A stretch of 64,000 bases of DNA. Origin: Stercorarius parasiticus (lineage: Eukaryota; Chordata; Aves; Charadriiformes; Stercorariidae). Below are positions 62,226 through 64,000 of this stretch, piece by piece. Position numbers and translations under genes: made by a program. The notes beneath the pieces are model-generated. The model searched no databases and was not told the DNA's origin. It saw only the letters and a list, made by a program, of their open reading frames with translations. Positions within the stretch are counted from its first letter, which is position 1. Each line of letters starts with the position of its first letter. The stretch covers positions 174,169 through 238,168 of the forward strand of contig VWZL01000054.1 in the NCBI GenBank assembly GCA_013396915.1, in the 5' to 3' direction.

Positions 62226-63238
62226 GTTGTGGACTGATGTATTGCAGTGAGTGATTTTAACGAATACATGTAGGTGGGCACACTGATTTTTTTTTTTTGC
62301 ATGAGATTTACTAATTTTCATGTAGGTAGATCTTTTTGTAGGCTGCTCCTGATGAAATATGAAAATATCTTGATCTTTTTGTGCTAGTTTTGCTGTAACG
62401 GTTTGGATTCACATCTTGAGTTATTCCAATACAATACTCTTATAATAACAAGCTCTAGGGAATTTTGCTTCGTTCCATTGTTCCTTGGCTAACTTCTGTA
62501 ATATCCAAGTGCTGTATAACCAAAGAAAGGGATATAAAGATTACTTGTAACAGTGGGAGAGTTAGATTTACAGGGATGCCTAACAAGGAGCAATCAGAAA
62601 CAAGGATGTCAGACAGCTGGTTGCAGTCTAAACATGTATGTGGCCATGGGGGAAGAAATTTGAAGGAAAAAATGTCTCTGTGCAGGAGTTCTATTCAAGC
62701 GACTTTTAAAAAAAAGTCTTCCAGTTTTTATTTCTAGTTCCTCTCAAATTCTAAGGTTAATGCCATTTCTTGCAATGCAGTTAATTATAAACAAACACAC
62801 ACTGTTTGATACCAGCACAGTTAAGGTGCAAAGCTTAGTGTACCTACGTAAGCTTAAAATATCAAAGCAGTGTATATAATTTCACCAAGAAATGTTAGTC
62901 ATTTATATAACTTTCATAGAAGATCGATTTTCTGTTTTCCAGTTTCCAGTAGCAGAGGACACTAACACATAGGAAGGTTATGCCCTTTCAAACTTGATGC
63001 TGTATCTTGTATTTGGTGGCAGCAGCATGTCCTGTCAAGCACAGACTCTGCTTCTGCCAGGGCTCTTCCAAGACAAGGAGAAGCAGAACTGGGTGGGATT
63101 GCTTGAAATCAAATGTTTGGGTGAAAGGGGTATGGTATAGGAATCTATATGGATCTAATAATAAGTTTTACTTGCTTTGAGCTTTACTTGCTATATCACT
63201 TTGAGTGATTAAGAGCCTTACTATGGTGTTCGTACTTA
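62226..63238. other. AT-rich noncoding DNA between CR1 fragments
   Basis: No exon or repeat is recognised. A 90-codon plus-strand frame (62465-62737) has no domain. The piece at about 62990-63090 is somewhat GC-richer. Confidence 0.55.
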
Positions 63239-63424
63239 TAGAATCACAGAATGATAGAGCTTGGAAGGGACTTCTAGAGATCATCCAGTCCAACTGCCAG
63301 AGCAGGTTCACCTAGAGCAGGTTGCACAGAAATGCGTCTGGGCGGGTTTTGAATGTCTCCAGAGATGGAGACTCCATGGCAGCCTGTACCAGTGCTTTGC
63401 CACTCTCAAAGTAAAGAAGTTCTT
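63239..63424 (-). mobile_element. Short CR1 LINE 3' end, minus strand
   Basis: Starting with TAGAATCACAGAATGATAGA (the reverse complement of the CR1 tail), this runs through GGAAGGGACTTCTAGAGATC and GAGCAGGTTCACCTAGAGCA to the block CTCAAAGTAAAGAAGTTCTT. All of these are familiar pieces of an avian CR1 3' region read backwards. Only about 185 bases remain, so the copy is strongly 5'-truncated near 63424. Divergence looks moderate. A palindrome sits exactly at the truncation point. Confidence 0.95.
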
Positions 63425-63434
63425 AAGAACTTCT
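63415..63434. repeat. Perfect 20-bp palindrome at CR1 truncation point
   Basis: AGAAGTTCTT (63415-63424) is followed immediately by AAGAACTTCT (63425-63434), its exact reverse complement. The left arm is CR1 sequence. The right arm lies beyond the point where similarity to CR1 stops. Confidence 0.9.
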
Positions 63435-64000
63435 CAACTTCTCTACTTCAAGAAGTACTCAAAATTTAGGAGTATTCATTTTGATTTCTAATAGAGTAAA
63501 TGGTCATTAAATTGAATAAGTCTAGATTTATCTGTATCAACCTTTTGTTTTCATGTACTTTTTACATATGTGTATTTACTATGCATATATGTAGTAATTT
63601 GAATTTGCAGGCTTTATACTTAGAGGACTTTATCAAATTATTCGTGCCTTTTTTGTTTCTTTTGAGATGCAAAATTGTCACGGAATTGGTTGTGCAAAAT
63701 GAAAGGACAGGCTATTGTGAGTAAACTCAAGTATACTCAACAGTCAGTGTTATATCCTGCGAGATTAATCTTCAGACCTTATCAGTAGAAAATCAGAAAA
63801 GTGAGGCTTCTAGGTGTTCTGATCCAGCATCCATTTGTCAGAAAAGTGCTTTACAAATATTTTAGAGTATGTCATTTTGGGCTATTGAATTTTTGTCTAT
63901 AACTTTGTAGTGGGAAAAGATCAATGTCTGAATATTTGTATCTGGAATATATTTATCTTATCAGAGTTATGTTGGTGATAGTTTGGCTTTTTTTTTTTTT
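63435..64000. other. AT-rich noncoding DNA to the window end
   Basis: No gene or repeat is recognised. The window ends in a run of 14 T, which may continue beyond it. Confidence 0.55.

Noticed and set aside
61904..62302. 132-codon minus-strand frame as a gene
   Set aside because: Its middle is a CR1 reverse-transcriptase relic and the ends are unrelated, so it is a fossil and not a host gene.
1..64000. CRISPR arrays, tRNA or rRNA genes, telomeric repeats, riboswitches, operons
   Set aside because: No regularly spaced repeats, no tRNA cloverleaf with A/B boxes that I could trace, no rRNA blocks, no TTAGGG arrays, and the DNA is vertebrate in type.

Overview
This window reads as vertebrate nuclear DNA, most likely from a bird. 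The best evidence is four fragments of CR1 LINE retrotransposons. One keeps the typical 3' end of the family, a short ATTCTATGA-like tail, and two show clear CR1 reverse-transcriptase-domain relics. A solitary endogenous-retrovirus LTR is also present. The rest is AT-rich, CpG-poor single-copy sequence with many interrupted A/C or G/T tracts. Crocodilian or turtle DNA is a less likely alternative, because CR1 is also common there. There are no signs of a bacterial, phage or plasmid origin: no operons, no long open frames and no ribosome binding sites.

No protein-coding gene can be identified with confidence. The longest open frame is 147 codons and is produced by a simple A/C repeat. Three plus-strand stretches (5838-6025, 14165-14393 and 49767-50044) have a good splice acceptor followed by an uninterrupted frame, and the first two also have a donor. 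None resembles a protein I know, and their phases do not chain together, so they are low-confidence candidates. The window is best described as a gene desert or the inside of a very long intron.

Layout: 1-5.2 kb is AT-rich single-copy DNA. 5.2-6.9 kb is a patch of higher GC with a candidate exon. 6.9-15.9 kb is single-copy with a second candidate exon. 15.93-16.73 kb is a solo LTR with a 5-bp target duplication and two internal tandem duplications. 16.7-27.5 kb is single-copy with a G-run and an undetermined base. 27.54-28.07 kb is a comparatively young CR1. 28-57.5 kb is a long stretch with almost no recognisable transposon, containing several near-perfect palindromes and compact hairpins. 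57.5-58.3 kb is an ancient, heavily decayed CR1. 62.0-62.2 kb is an old CR1 reverse-transcriptase fragment on the minus strand. 63.24-63.42 kb is a short CR1 3' end on the minus strand.

I did not find a convincing undescribed biological system. The most distinctive signals are short, local rearrangements: two 32-34 bp near-perfect palindromes (36794 and 52293), a nested duplication and hairpin cluster (39351), and a perfect 20-bp palindrome at the truncation point of a CR1 (63415). These look like template-switch scars. There are also hairpin-rich AT patches (37474 and 59581) that could be conserved noncoding elements, which only comparison with other genomes can settle.
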